A DNA stretch of 64,000 nt, taken from Bacillus sp. X1(2014). Its GTDB lineage: Bacteria; Bacillota; Bacilli; Bacillales_B; DSM-18226. The stretch lies in the NCBI RefSeq assembly GCF_007678255.1, contig NZ_VEED01000005.1, positions 186,001 through 250,000 of the forward strand. The letters are read 5' to 3'. The notes beneath the pieces are model-generated. The model saw only the letters and a program-made list of their open reading frames with translations, was not told the DNA's origin and did not search any database. Below, piece after piece: positions 40,828 through 50,200 of this stretch; positions within the stretch are counted from its first letter, which is position 1, and each line of letters opens with the position of its first letter. Both the position numbers and the translations under genes were made by a program.

Positions 40828-40971
40828 TTACATTCTTTCCTTCATCCGCTCGGGAAGATTCTGAATCGAGGTGACGACCATATCCAGCTTTGCTTCAATG
40901 CGGTAAAGCAAATAAAGGGTCACGACGATGGGGAAACCAACCTCGCTAATGATCGGAATGAGCTGCTCCAC
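40828..40971 (-). CDS. YvrJ family small membrane protein
   Basis: This 47-residue gene starts with GTG behind CAAAGGAGGTGAAAAAA. The product is one membrane helix with flanks typical of the YvrJ family: MEQLIPIISEVGFPIVVTLY, then a basic/acidic stretch RIEAKLDMVV and NLPERMKERM. Function is unknown; B. subtilis yvrJ belongs to the SigO-RsoA regulon. It is the third gene after the DUF1659 and DUF2922 genes, with a terminator-like hairpin in between. Too short for usual cut-offs. Confidence 0.85.
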   Translation of the reverse strand: MEQLIPIISEVGFPIVVTLYLLYRIEAKLDMVVTSIQNLPERMKERM

Positions 40972-40987
40972 TTTTTTCACCTCCTTT

Positions 40988-41020
40988 GTAAAAAAAGGCC
41001 GTCCCTAAGGGGAATCGGCC
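40988..41020 (-). terminator. Hairpin between DUF2922 and yvrJ-family genes
   Basis: GGCCG...CGGCC forms an interrupted stem that, read on the minus strand, ends in seven T. It should reduce expression of the distal yvrJ gene relative to the two genes before it. Confidence 0.7.
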
Positions 41021-41029
41021 TCTCCATTA

Positions 41030-41248
41030 TTAAACTAGTTCATAATCTGTTACATTTCGGTCGACGACTCTCGCAAATTTGGCCGTTACAAATTTTCCGC
41101 CGGGAGTAGTAAAGATTTCAGATGCAATAATTTGAGCCATCGATTGTTTGACGACGGCCGCATCAATCGGTTCTTTTGGATTTTCAATTGATAAACTCAC
41201 CGTCTTACCAAGTTCTGTATTAAAGTGTAATTCTAAGGTTTTTGCCAT
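41030..41248 (-). CDS. DUF2922 family small protein, second locus
   Basis: A 72-residue DUF2922 protein (begins MAKTLELHFNTELGK, ends DRNVTDYELV), paralogous to 26107-26325. ATG at 41248 has GGAGGTGAGAAA upstream; the frame start three codons earlier is rejected. It is the middle gene of a DUF1659-DUF2922-YvrJ unit. Function unknown. Confidence 0.85.
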   Translation of the reverse strand: MAKTLELHFNTELGKTVSLSIENPKEPIDAAVVKQSMAQIIASEIFTTPGGKFVTAKFARVVDRNVTDYELV

Positions 41249-41286
41249 TTTTCTCACCTCCTATCATGAATTAATTGACGAGCTTA

Positions 41287-41505
41287 TTAAGCAATGATTT
41301 CTGAGCTGTCATTTCGTTCCACTTTGTTAAGTGTGTCATTGGATAAAACAGTAATTGCTTGGGCAGCTTGGGATAACTGATCTATCGTTGCATCCTTATT
41401 CACATTGCTGAACGTTTTTGCGCGGAGAATGGGTGCTCCATCTTCATCCATGCCAATTTCGAAAAGCAGCCGAAGTTTTGTTCCTTCTAATAATGCTTGT
41501 GCCAT
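41287..41505 (-). CDS. DUF1659 family small protein, second locus
   Basis: A 72-residue DUF1659 protein (begins MAQALLEGTKLRLLFE, ends DSSEIIA), paralogous to 26365-26583. The ribosome site GAAAGGAGGTGAG and about 60 bases upstream are conserved with that locus, so the two promoters are probably controlled together. Function unknown. Confidence 0.85.
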   Translation of the reverse strand: MAQALLEGTKLRLLFEIGMDEDGAPILRAKTFSNVNKDATIDQLSQAAQAITVLSNDTLNKVERNDSSEIIA

Positions 41506-41656
41506 GATTACTCACCTCCTTTCACCTTCTATATAGAAAAAAGTCGGCCAAAAGGACATGGTCAGAGAAAATAAATAGGGGATCGTTTATATAAATCAAG
41601 TTATTTAATGCTATACTTGGGGAACGATTTAGTTCGTGGAAGGGGTTCATCATTTT

Positions 41657-41848
41657 ATGAAGTATTTAAAATCACAAATGCAGCAGCTAATTAAGGATAA
41701 TAAGGAATTGCATACACGCTTGAAAGAGTTAAAGGTGGAACATGGCCTCGAGAAAAACACGGCCCTAAAAGCTTTATACCATTCGGAAGTGGCAGACGGC
41801 GGGAAGTATCAATTAGCCTACCAAGCCCTTGATCAGCCGAAAAAGTAG
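41657..41848 (+). CDS. Small coiled-coil hypothetical protein
   Basis: The 63-residue product (begins MKYLKSQMQQLIKDNKELH) is charged and helical over its first ~40 residues. ATG at 41657 lies 11 bases after GGAAGGGG; an in-frame GTG at 41636 has no site. A repeat-derived hairpin terminator follows the stop. No family is recognised. Confidence 0.6.
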   Translation: MKYLKSQMQQLIKDNKELHTRLKELKVEHGLEKNTALKALYHSEVADGGKYQLAYQALDQPKK

Positions 41849-41861
41849 GGAACATAAAAAA

Positions 41862-41898
41862 AGTGTCAGGCACCGCTTTGGTGCCTGACACTCTTTTT
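41862..41898 (+). terminator. Hairpin made of two inverted GGTGTCAGGCACC copies, acting as terminator
   Basis: AGTGTCAGGCACC (41862-41874) and its inverse (41880-41892) form a perfect 13-bp stem followed by CTTTTT. The dispersed motif has here become a terminator for the 63-aa gene. Confidence 0.85.
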
Positions 41899-41900
41899 AA

Positions 41901-42084
41901 ATGATAAGTATAAGTTTTTGAACTTAGATTACTGTCTAGCTTCAGCGCCCTAGCGGCTAGTGTCCTTCGCTCTCCGCCCTACGATAAGTCAACATCGAAT
42001 CGCCTCCGGCTCTTCGTGTTTCCTTTATCTCGGTTGGAGCGCTCCAGGCCATACGCCGCTGACCAGGGCGCTTGCGCTTTTCTT
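41901..42084 (+). repeat. Composite repeat element, copy A
   Basis: About 185 bp matching 63077-63260 at roughly 85-90% by eye. It follows a GTGTCAGGCAC hairpin, as copy B does. Inside, AGCGCCCT near the left and AGGGCGCT near the right form an inverted pair. The right end (GGGCGCTTGCGCTTTTCTT) reaches the stop codon of the purine permease gene. No open frame of note. Confidence 0.88.
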
Positions 42085-42085
42085 A

Positions 42086-43387
42086 TTAATGCTGTAAAAA
42101 GGCTAGTTGGATAAAGAAGAGGACAGCGAACACATAAAGTAATGGATGAATTTCGCGCCACTTCCCTTTTACCAACTTCAGAAGCGGATAGCTTATGAAA
42201 CCGAGGGCAATCCCCGTTGCAATGCTTGATGTTAGCGGCATGCTCAGGACTGTCAAAAAAGCAGGGAAGGCTTCATCCAGCTCATTCCAGCGGATTTTTG
42301 CGATACTTCCCATCATTAGACTGCCGACAATGATTAATGCTGGTGCGGTAATCGCTGATATCCCGGAAACGGAGCTGACAAGCGGCCCAAAAAAGGCTGA
42401 CAGGATGAATAATATCGCAACCGTAAGCGAGGTTAAACCCGTCCGGCCTCCGGCTGCTACTCCTGACGATGATTCAATATAGGCCGTTGTTGGGCTCGTT
42501 CCAAACATGGCACCGACTGCCGTACCGATTGAATCGGCAAGTAAAGCCTCTCTCGCTCGCGGCAATTTGCCATCTTTCATTAAACCGGCTTGATTGGCAA
42601 CACCAATCATCGTACCGGTCGTATCAAAAATGGTCACTAAAATGAAAGAAAAGACAACAGCATATAGGCTGTGCTGAATTACATCGGTCAAAGCTGTCAC
42701 TGGATTAGCGATAATTAGTCCCTCAGGCAGAGTAGGCAGGGACATAAATCCTTGACTGAACTCAAGCTGGCCGGTAAAGAAAGCGATCAGTCCGGTAATG
42801 ACCATTCCAAAAAATATGGCACCATTGACTCGGAGAGACATCAATACAAGTGTTATCGCCAGACCCGCTAGCGCTAAAAGAGCAGATGCTGAATGAAGGT
42901 CGCCAAGACCGACAAGATTAGTAGGATGAGCAGTAATAATTTTGGTAAGGCGAAGACCGATAAAGGCAATAAACAAGCCAATCCCTGCAGTAATTCCGTG
43001 TTTAAGGTTTTCCGGGATCGCATCAATTAATTTTTCCCTTAGGGGCGTTAACGATAAGATGACAAAGATAACACCAGCTACAAAAACAGCTGCAAAGGCC
43101 GTTTGGTAGGTAATGCCCTGATGACCGCCTACAACAGAATAAGCAAAAAAGGCGTTGAGCCCCATTCCTGGGGCAATGGCGATTGGATAATTAGCAAAAA
43201 GTGCCATCCATAATGTTGCTACGACTGCGGCAATAATGGTTGCGGTGAACACCTGCCCGAACGGAACCCCGGCGTCAGCGAGAATGACTGGATTTACAAC
43301 CACAATATAGACCATCGTAAAAAAGGTGGTAATCCCCGCAAGCAGTTCCGTTTTTGTATTTGTATGATTTTCTTTTAGTTTAAACAT
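42086..43387 (-). CDS. NCS2 family purine permease (PbuG/PbuO-like)
   Basis: The 433-residue AzgA-like NCS2 permease imports hypoxanthine, guanine or adenine by proton symport. It has about 12-14 membrane segments, with APGMGLNAFFAY near helix 3, the substrate-loop GTSPTTAYIESSSGVAAGGRTG and a FDTTGTMIGVANQAG segment, all typical for the AzgA group. GGAGGAACAACT precedes the ATG. Its promoter carries a PurBox pair, as do pbuG and pbuO in B. subtilis, so it is probably repressed when purines are plentiful. Confidence 0.9.
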   Translation of the reverse strand: MFKLKENHTNTKTELLAGITTFFTMVYIVVVNPVILADAGVPFGQVFTATIIAAVVATLWMALFANYPIAIAPGMGLNAFFAYSVVGGHQGITYQTAFAAVFVAGVIFVILSLTPLREKLIDAIPENLKHGITAGIGLFIAFIGLRLTKIITAHPTNLVGLGDLHSASALLALAGLAITLVLMSLRVNGAIFFGMVITGLIAFFTGQLEFSQGFMSLPTLPEGLIIANPVTALTDVIQHSLYAVVFSFILVTIFDTTGTMIGVANQAGLMKDGKLPRAREALLADSIGTAVGAMFGTSPTTAYIESSSGVAAGGRTGLTSLTVAILFILSAFFGPLVSSVSGISAITAPALIIVGSLMMGSIAKIRWNELDEAFPAFLTVLSMPLTSSIATGIALGFISYPLLKLVKGKWREIHPLLYVFAVLFFIQLAFLQH

Positions 43388-43400
43388 AGTTGTTCCTCCA

Positions 43401-43445
43401 AAATACGAACATTTTAATAAGACCTAAACTATAATATTCGTTTTT
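43401..43445 (-). promoter_or_regulatory. PurR operator: inverted PurBox pair
   Basis: AAATACGAACATT (43401-43413) matches the PurBox AWWWCCGAACWWT at 12 of 13 positions. The opposite-strand box at 43433-43445 matches at 11 of 13. The pair covers the promoter of the purine permease gene. Confidence 0.75.
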
Positions 43446-43459
43446 AGATAAAAATTCAA
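43431..43459 (-). promoter_or_regulatory. Promoter of purine permease gene
   Basis: On the minus strand TTGAAT (43454-43459) and TATTAT (43431-43436) are 17 bases apart. The -10 overlaps one PurBox. Confidence 0.7.
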
Positions 43460-43501
43460 GAGGTACCTTCTATTTTGTTCTATTCTTGTAACAGTTATTC
43501 T

Positions 43502-43514
43502 GGTGCCTGACACC
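43502..43514 (-). repeat. GGTGCCTGACACC dispersed repeat
   Basis: An exact copy in reverse orientation, between the diguanylate cyclase terminator and the permease promoter. Confidence 0.75.
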
Positions 43515-43549
43515 GAAAAAAGAACCACCCCGTGCCAAGGGATGGTTCC
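43515..43549 (-). terminator. Terminator of diguanylate cyclase gene
   Basis: GAACCACCCC (43522-43531) pairs with GGGATGGTTC on the other arm; read on the minus strand the stem ends in six T. Confidence 0.82.
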
Positions 43550-43559
43550 GTTAATCAGA

Positions 43560-45062
43560 CTATATTATTGACTTTTGCATTGCAGATTCGAGGGAGGTGT
43601 TTTTTCTTTTGTGTACAGCCTTTTGCTTGTACATTTCCTGATCGGCCATTTCGAGAATTTCCTCTGGGGTCATGACAGTCCCCGGTTTATAGTGATAAAA
43701 ACCGTAACTTGCGGAGATAGAATAAGGCTTTTGCTGCGTGATATTAATCTCCTCGAAACCTAGTTTGATAGTCTTCATTATCTCTCGCACATCATTCATT
43801 TGCTTTTGAAAAAACACAATGATAAATTCATCACCGCCTAGGCGGAATAAAATATCCACATCCGTGATATGGCGGTTGATTGTTTCGCAGCAATTCTTGA
43901 TGAGGTCATCACCAATAGAATGGCCGAATCGATCGTTTGTCTTTTTTAAATCGTTAATATCGATATAGGCGACAATAAATTCTTGAGATTCTGGACCAGC
44001 GGACAATTGCTGGTTAAGGATCTCCATCCCGCTTCGTCGGTTTAACACCCCCGTAAGCATGTCAATCGAAGCATGTCTAAATAGCTCTTCCTCATTTTTT
44101 TTCAAGTCGGTGATGTCCGAAACACCGATCAAGATACAAGATTCATCCAAGTAATCTACCAATTCTAAACTCAGCATCACCCATTTTTTTATTGTAGGTG
44201 TGATTTGCTGCTCCATACAATAGTTTTTTATACTTTGCTGCACGATTAGACGCTGAAGGATATCGTGCTTTTCCTCCTGATTTTGAAACAAGAATTTTCC
44301 GTCGATGTGAGCAAGGTTGTTACTTTGCAAATGGTAGTATTCAAGCGCATGTTTGTTCATGAGCAAAATCTCATTATTATCTAGCTTTGTAAGAATGAGT
44401 GGGTTGGGATTAAGGTTGAAAAGGCGCCTGAAATTTTCCTCATTCTGTCTAAGTTTTAATTTATTCATAAAATCATTTTTTCGAAATGAATAGAAAGATA
44501 AGGCAATCATAAAGGAGATGACAGCGGTCCCTGTCGAGTTAATCATCTTTGATAAAAAAGCGAAGTGATCCGGTTCAAAAAAATAAAGCCCTATGATAAA
44601 GAAAATATGAATAACCAAAAATAGCATGAGTAAGTGTTTTGGCTGGATCGGTAAAAATACAGCTACCCCTAATACTATAATGATATAGGCGTAGATATTC
44701 CCGGTAAATAATTGGCTATTAATAGAAGAAACTGCACCGATCAACAAATAAGTAAGGATATAACTAGTAACGATGACTCCTTTAGGAGCATTTTTATACC
44801 TATGATAAATGAATAGAAATAGGAGGGAGACAACAAGTCCTATGATGTGAATGGCAGAAAGATTGAATTTAAAAGTCGGGCTGCTCAGTTTATTAAACAG
44901 GAAAAAGTCTACGATGAAAAAACAGGGATAGGTAAAGGTTAACATATAAGAAATGAGTTTAATTCGCTCATATAATTCAACGTAGTTATGATGTATAAAC
45001 TCTCGGCTAGTAATAGAATTCATCATCTTTCTATTAAAAAGATCGATTGCGAAGGTACTCAA
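43560..45062 (-). CDS. Membrane diguanylate cyclase with PAS and GGDEF domains
   Basis: The 500-residue protein makes cyclic di-GMP from two GTP. Residues 30-195 hold about six membrane helices, a PAS-like domain follows (about 205-320), then a GGDEF domain (about 330-490) with an intact active site RLGGDEFIIVF and the substrate motif DINDLKKTNDRFGHSIGDD. No inhibitory-site RxxD is obvious just before GGDEF. It starts with TTG behind AAGGGGTGGAG. No EAL or PilZ gene lies nearby. It probably links an unknown membrane or ligand signal to motility or biofilm control. Confidence 0.9.
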   Translation of the reverse strand: MSTFAIDLFNRKMMNSITSREFIHHNYVELYERIKLISYMLTFTYPCFFIVDFFLFNKLSSPTFKFNLSAIHIIGLVVSLLFLFIYHRYKNAPKGVIVTSYILTYLLIGAVSSINSQLFTGNIYAYIIIVLGVAVFLPIQPKHLLMLFLVIHIFFIIGLYFFEPDHFAFLSKMINSTGTAVISFMIALSFYSFRKNDFMNKLKLRQNEENFRRLFNLNPNPLILTKLDNNEILLMNKHALEYYHLQSNNLAHIDGKFLFQNQEEKHDILQRLIVQQSIKNYCMEQQITPTIKKWVMLSLELVDYLDESCILIGVSDITDLKKNEEELFRHASIDMLTGVLNRRSGMEILNQQLSAGPESQEFIVAYIDINDLKKTNDRFGHSIGDDLIKNCCETINRHITDVDILFRLGGDEFIIVFFQKQMNDVREIMKTIKLGFEEINITQQKPYSISASYGFYHYKPGTVMTPEEILEMADQEMYKQKAVHKRKNTSLESAMQKSII

Positions 45063-45133
45063 TTACTCCACCCCTTTTTTACCATTACCTCGAGTATTTT
45101 AACATAATTTGGGATGCCTGTCACAAAAAAATG

Positions 45134-45146
45134 GGTGTCAGGCACC
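45134..45146 (+). repeat. GGTGTCAGGCACC dispersed repeat
   Basis: An exact copy. A degraded inverse copy (ATGCCTGTCAC) lies just upstream near 45114, so this was probably once a hairpin pair. Confidence 0.75.
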
Positions 45147-45176
45147 AGTGAACGACACCGGCAATGAAATATCGAA

Positions 45177-45223
45177 AGAGCCCATTTCTGGCTGATGAAC
45201 CTGTCAGAATTGGGCTCTTTTTT
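45177..45223. terminator. Terminator after alaT-type gene
   Basis: AGAGCCC (45177-45183) pairs with GGGCTCT (45212-45218) at the base of a longer interrupted stem, with T and A runs around it. Confidence 0.72.
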
Positions 45224-45232
45224 GTTTAGAAA

Positions 45233-46447
45233 TTAATGGTTAACTTTTACTTCTTCTGTTTGTTTTTCGCCGTAAATTCCTTTTGATTCAAGAAATTGCT
45301 GGATTCTTTTTAGGGCTTCTTGCAGCTGCGGCATCGAAGCTGCGTATGAGCAGCGGATGTAGCCTTCTCCGCTTTCCCCAAACACATTGCCCGGTACAAC
45401 GGCCACCTTTTCCTGCATTAGCAGTTCTTCGGCAAATTGTTCAGAGCTGAGGCCGGTTGCCTTAATGGAAGGGAAGACATAGAAGGCTCCTCCAGGTGTA
45501 TGACAGTCCAACCCAATTTTATTCAAGGTTTGCACAACGTAGTTCCTTCTCATCCGGTAGCTTCGTTTCATTGCTTCCACTTCTTGGAAGGTATTCTTAA
45601 GTGCTTCGAGCGCGCCGTATTGGAGCATGGTCGGTGCACACATGGTGGTATATTGAAAAATTTTCAACATCACTTCAATAAATTCTTTCGGGGCAGCGAG
45701 CATCCCTAAGCGCCAGCCGGTCATCGCAAAGCCTTTTGAGAAACCATTGATTAATATGGTTCGCTCGTACATACCTTCAATCGCCGCGAAACTGGTATAG
45801 GTTTCTTCGTAGGTTAACTCTGCGTAAATCTCATCCGAGACGACGATTAAATCATACTTTTCAACAATGGAGGCAATTTCCTTAAGTTCTTCTCGATTTA
45901 AAGTGCTGCCAGTTGGATTGTTTGGTGAACAAAACAAAATCGCCTTGGTTTTTTCCGTAATCGCCCCTTCGAGCTGTTCGGGTGTTAATTTAAATCCGTT
46001 GGCAGGTGAAGTGGAAATTGCAACAGGTGTCCCGCCGGCAATCGCTACCAATGGAGCGTAAGAAACGAAGGCTGGTTCCACAATCAGCACTTCATCACCT
46101 TGGTTTAAAATAGCCCGAAAGGCGAGGTCGATTGCTTGGCTAGCACCAACCGTAACAATAATTTGATTTTTGGGATCATAGTTGACAGCAAATCTTGTAC
46201 TAAGGTAATTAGCGATTTCCTGTCGTAATTCTAATAATCCTGGATTTGCGGTATAAGCAGTATAACCTTGTTCCATTGATAAAATGGCTGCCTCGCGAAT
46301 GTTCCAAGGCGTGATAAAGTCTGGTTCGCCCACTCCTAAGGAGATCACGTCTTTCATACTGGCTGCTAAATCGAAAAACTTCCTAATCCCAGATGGCTGT
46401 AATTCAATAGCGGTGTTAGATATATAGTGGGAATAATCTTTTTTCAT
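45233..46447 (-). CDS. alaT: PLP aminotransferase, class I (AlaT/YugH type)
   Basis: The 404-residue aminotransferase has the PLP Lys in NGFSKGFAMTGWRLG, the phosphate/ring-binding FCSPNNPTG and SDEIYAELTYEE, and the carboxylate-binding Arg near YIRCSYAAS. It is close to B. subtilis AlaT (YugH), which makes alanine from pyruvate and glutamate. Its start overlaps the stop of the Lrp-type regulator gene by four bases (ATGA), the same pairing as alaR-alaT. Activity as alanine transaminase rests on family and context. Confidence 0.87.
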   Translation of the reverse strand: MKKDYSHYISNTAIELQPSGIRKFFDLAASMKDVISLGVGEPDFITPWNIREAAILSMEQGYTAYTANPGLLELRQEIANYLSTRFAVNYDPKNQIIVTVGASQAIDLAFRAILNQGDEVLIVEPAFVSYAPLVAIAGGTPVAISTSPANGFKLTPEQLEGAITEKTKAILFCSPNNPTGSTLNREELKEIASIVEKYDLIVVSDEIYAELTYEETYTSFAAIEGMYERTILINGFSKGFAMTGWRLGMLAAPKEFIEVMLKIFQYTTMCAPTMLQYGALEALKNTFQEVEAMKRSYRMRRNYVVQTLNKIGLDCHTPGGAFYVFPSIKATGLSSEQFAEELLMQEKVAVVPGNVFGESGEGYIRCSYAASMPQLQEALKRIQQFLESKGIYGEKQTEEVKVNH

Positions 46448-46947
46448 GGTGTAATCACCATTCTCCGGTCTTTATCATCACTACTGCCAAAAACCACCCC
46501 ATCGTGTTTGTATTTCTTTAACATGAAATGCGTTGTGGTCGAGATGACATTTTCAATCGTTGAGAGTTTTTCCGATACAAACGTCGCGATTTGATTCATC
46601 GTTTGCCCTTCAATGGTGATCGACAAATCGTACGCACCACTCATGAGGTAGAGAGAGGTTACTTCTGGAAAACGATAAATTCTCTCTGCAACCTCATCAA
46701 ATCCTACCCCGCGTTTTGGTGTTACCTTTACATCAATCATTGCAACGATATTTTCTTGCCCTTCAACTTTGCTCCAATCGATGAGCGCGGGATAACTGAC
46801 GATTACTTTATCTTCTTCTAATTTTTTAATGGTTTTTCTGACTGATTCTTCACTGCTCATCACCATTAAAGCAATTGTTTCCTCAGAGATTTTATGGTTT
46901 TCTTCGATGAGCTTTAATATTTCTAATTCTTCATTGGTTAATTTCAT
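46444..46947 (-). CDS. alaR: Lrp/AsnC family regulator (AlaR/YugG type)
   Basis: The 167-residue regulator has an N-terminal helix-turn-helix (1-60) and a C-terminal RAM ligand-binding domain (about 70-150, VAMIDVKVTPKRGVGFDEVA). It is translationally coupled to the aminotransferase gene and probably activates it in response to an amino acid, as AlaR does. AGGAGGCACCTT precedes the ATG. Confidence 0.88.
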   Translation of the reverse strand: MKLTNEELEILKLIEENHKISEETIALMVMSSEESVRKTIKKLEEDKVIVSYPALIDWSKVEGQENIVAMIDVKVTPKRGVGFDEVAERIYRFPEVTSLYLMSGAYDLSITIEGQTMNQIATFVSEKLSTIENVISTTTHFMLKKYKHDGVVFGSSDDKDRRMVITP

Positions 46948-47292
46948 AAGGTGCCTCCTGATTTGAATTTCATATTATTGATTTTATAGGAGGATGGCTT
47001 TTAACTCAAATGTAAGTGTTGGGATAATTCTCTCTTTTTTGACAAAATGACGATAAATATTTTTTGGTGTGCTTTTAGTTAAATAGAACTAGCAATCTAC
47101 TATTATTAAGAATTTGTAAAAAAATAACGGAATTGTATATAGATTCATAAAATATGTAGAATTGTGAGGTCAGACGTTATACAATAATGGTAGTAATTAT
47201 TACCTAATGGAAAGTGAGGGAGAGTCTGGAAGTTTTGCAACTTAGAAGACTGCTCACAATTTTCAAATATTAATATTGGAGGGATTTTATCT
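46948..47292. other. 345-bp intergenic region between divergent genes
   Basis: This A/T-rich region should hold the promoters of alaR-alaT (left) and the nucleotidase gene (right). TTGTGA near 47164 and TACAAT near 47178 are not spaced as a standard promoter. I found no convincing operator, small gene or riboswitch. GGAGGG (about 47279) is the ribosome site of the nucleotidase gene. Confidence 0.4.
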
Positions 47293-50200
47293 GTGACTAA
47301 TTTAGTAAACAGGTCTAAGAAGTGGATAAGCCTGGCACTTACAGCCATCTTGCTGTTGGCAATGGTGTTACCGACTAGTGTAAGCGCTGCCGCAGAGACG
47401 GTATCCTTGGCGAAGTGGGACTTCAGCAGTGCAACGAATAAGTTAGTAGCCACATCGGGTACGGCTGCCAATCTTGATAAAACATTGTCCGTAACAGGTC
47501 CAACAATATCCGCAACCTATGTGGGTGGACCGTCTACAGGAATTCAAGTGCCAAACGCTTCCCCATGGACAGCTAATCCTTCTTTCTGGAAGGTAGCGGT
47601 TTCAACAAAAGGCTATCAAAATATTACTCTATCATCGAAACAATATGGTTCAAGTACAGGACCACGAGATTTCAAGATTCAATATAGTTTAGATAACTCT
47701 ACATGGACTGATGTTCCAGGTGCAACTGTAACAGTAGCAACGAACTGGACAAGCGGTGTTTTAACTAATATCGCATTGCCAAGTGAGACAAATAATCAAG
47801 ATGTTGTTTATGTAAGATGGTTGAAAAACTCAGATACAGCTATAAATGGAAGTCCAATCGCTTCAGGCGGTACAAGCCGAATGGGCTTAATTGAGTTCAA
47901 TGGTGAAGCTCAAGCATCAACTCCTCAACCAGACCCAGGTGCAGTCCCTGGTCAAGGGAAGATTGTTTTGGGAGATGAGCCGCTAGCTAATATCACTTTC
48001 AGTCTTCGCGAAACAGCTACTGGTGTATGGCATGATTTCACATCTGATGAGAATGGAGTATTTACTCACAATCTAGCAGATGGTACCTACAAAATTGAAG
48101 GTCTTTGGGTTGCGCCAACTTGGTACCCTCTAGGCCAAACCGTTACGATTAAAGACGGTTTAGTTGATGGCTTACACGAATTAGCATTCGATGCTCTTAA
48201 TCCAGTTGAGGGTACATGGAATGTATCGGGAACTGTGAAAAATGGTTCACAAGCATTAGCACAGCTTCCATTCAGTGTACATAGTACAGATGGAAAGTGG
48301 TATGATGCCAAAACTGATAAAAACGGTAAATTCAACTTTAAATTGCCTGATGGAAGCTACCAAGTCGATGGGATTTGGGATGCGGCGGCTGGAAAATGGT
48401 ATGAACTTAATCAACTGTTCACAGTAAAGGATGGAAAACTTGAGGGATCCACAGAATTGCTGCTTGATATATCAGGCGTTTTCAATGTGACAGGAACGAT
48501 TACTAAAGGAACAACAGCATTAAGTGAGACAGTTTTCAGTATCCATACTGCAAGTGGCGAAGAAAAGTGGTTTGATGGCCAAACCGATAAAGACGGTAAA
48601 TTTGCCTTAAAACTACCTAATGGCGATTACACAATTGATGGAATTTGGGACAGTGTCGCAGGAAAATGGTACGAACTCAAGAAGAACTTCACGGTTGCAG
48701 GTACATTACAATTGAACATTGATGTGCTAAAAGATGGTACTGGTGTCATCACACCAAACGTTACCGGCGTATTAACCAAGGGCACGGAAACATTACCAAA
48801 CGTTGTATTCAGTGTTCACACCACCACTGGTAACGTTACCTGGTACGACATTACTACAGATGCAAATGGAAAATACAGCACAATATTACCTAATGGAAGC
48901 TATATGCTAGAAGGTATTTGGTTAGGAACAGAAAACCACTGGTATGATTTACAAAAAGAATTCACAGTCGATGGCACCAAAGAATTCAATATCGACGTAT
49001 TAGCTGGACAAGCTGACAAGAAATTCACGTTAAACTTAATGCACACAAATGATACACATGCCAACATCGATAACGTGGCGAAAAAAATGACGGCGATTAA
49101 GTCGGTTCGTGCAACGAAGCCTGATGCATTATTACTTGATGCAGGTGATGTGTTCTCTGGAACATTGTATTTCAATGAGTATAAAGGTTTAGCAGATTTA
49201 GAGTTTATGGAACTAGCAGGCTATGATGCGATGACTTTTGGAAACCATGAGTTCGACTTAGGCACGGAAACACTAGCAAACTTTGTAAAAGAAGCGGACT
49301 TCCCATTTGTTAGTGCGAACGTAAATTTTGTAAACGATACAAATCTACAATCCCGTTTCCACAACGATGTAACGACGGCTAATCCTTTGGGCGGTGAAAT
49401 TTACAACGGTATTATCAAAGTTGTAAATGGTGAGAAAATCGGTATTTTTGGATTAACAACTGCTGAAACCGCGACGATTTCTAGTCCTGGAGCAGGTGTG
49501 GCATTTGAAAATTATATCGACGAAGCACAGAAATCAGTTGACGCTTTAAAAGCACAAGGCGTAAACAAAATCATTGCTTTAACACATATTGGTTTTGATG
49601 ATTCACTTGTATGGGACAATGACCAACAATTAGCTGCGTCTGTTGAAGGAATCGACGTCATTGTTGGAGGTCACTCTCATACGAAACTTGATGCTCCATT
49701 CTTTGATACAACAGGTGATGAGCCAACAGCTATCGTTTCTGCCAACGAATACAACAAATACCTTGGGACAGTCGATGTAACATTTGATGCGTCAGGTAAA
49801 GTAATCGTTCCTGAAACAACAGGTAAACTGCTTGATATTACTACATTCGCAGATGATGCAGCAGTAGCTAACATCTTGAACACTAAATACAAGCCAGCCA
49901 TTGATGCAATGAAAGCTACTGTAGTTGGAACGGCAGTTGCTCCATTAGTGGGTGGAAATCCTCCAGCACGTGTTGGAGAAACAAACCTTGGTAATTTCGT
50001 AGCAGATGGGATGCTTGCCAAAGCAAAAACAATCAATCCGAATACGGTGATTGCTCTTCAAAATGGCGGCGGAGTTCGTGTCACTCTTCCTGCAGGAAAC
50101 ATTACATTAGCAGATGTATTTAAAGTATTACCGTTCGGAAATGCTTTAGGAATCATGGAATTAAAAGGTGCTGAAATTAAAGAAGCACTTGAATACAGTG

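Noticed and set aside
41901..42084. Composite repeat as an insertion sequence
   Set aside because: No transposase frame and no clear target duplication at the ends; size and arms fit a MITE-like or RNA element better.
47040..47290. Possible PhoP box upstream of the nucleotidase gene
   Set aside because: Single TTATAC- and TTCATA-like hexamers occur but without 11-base phasing.
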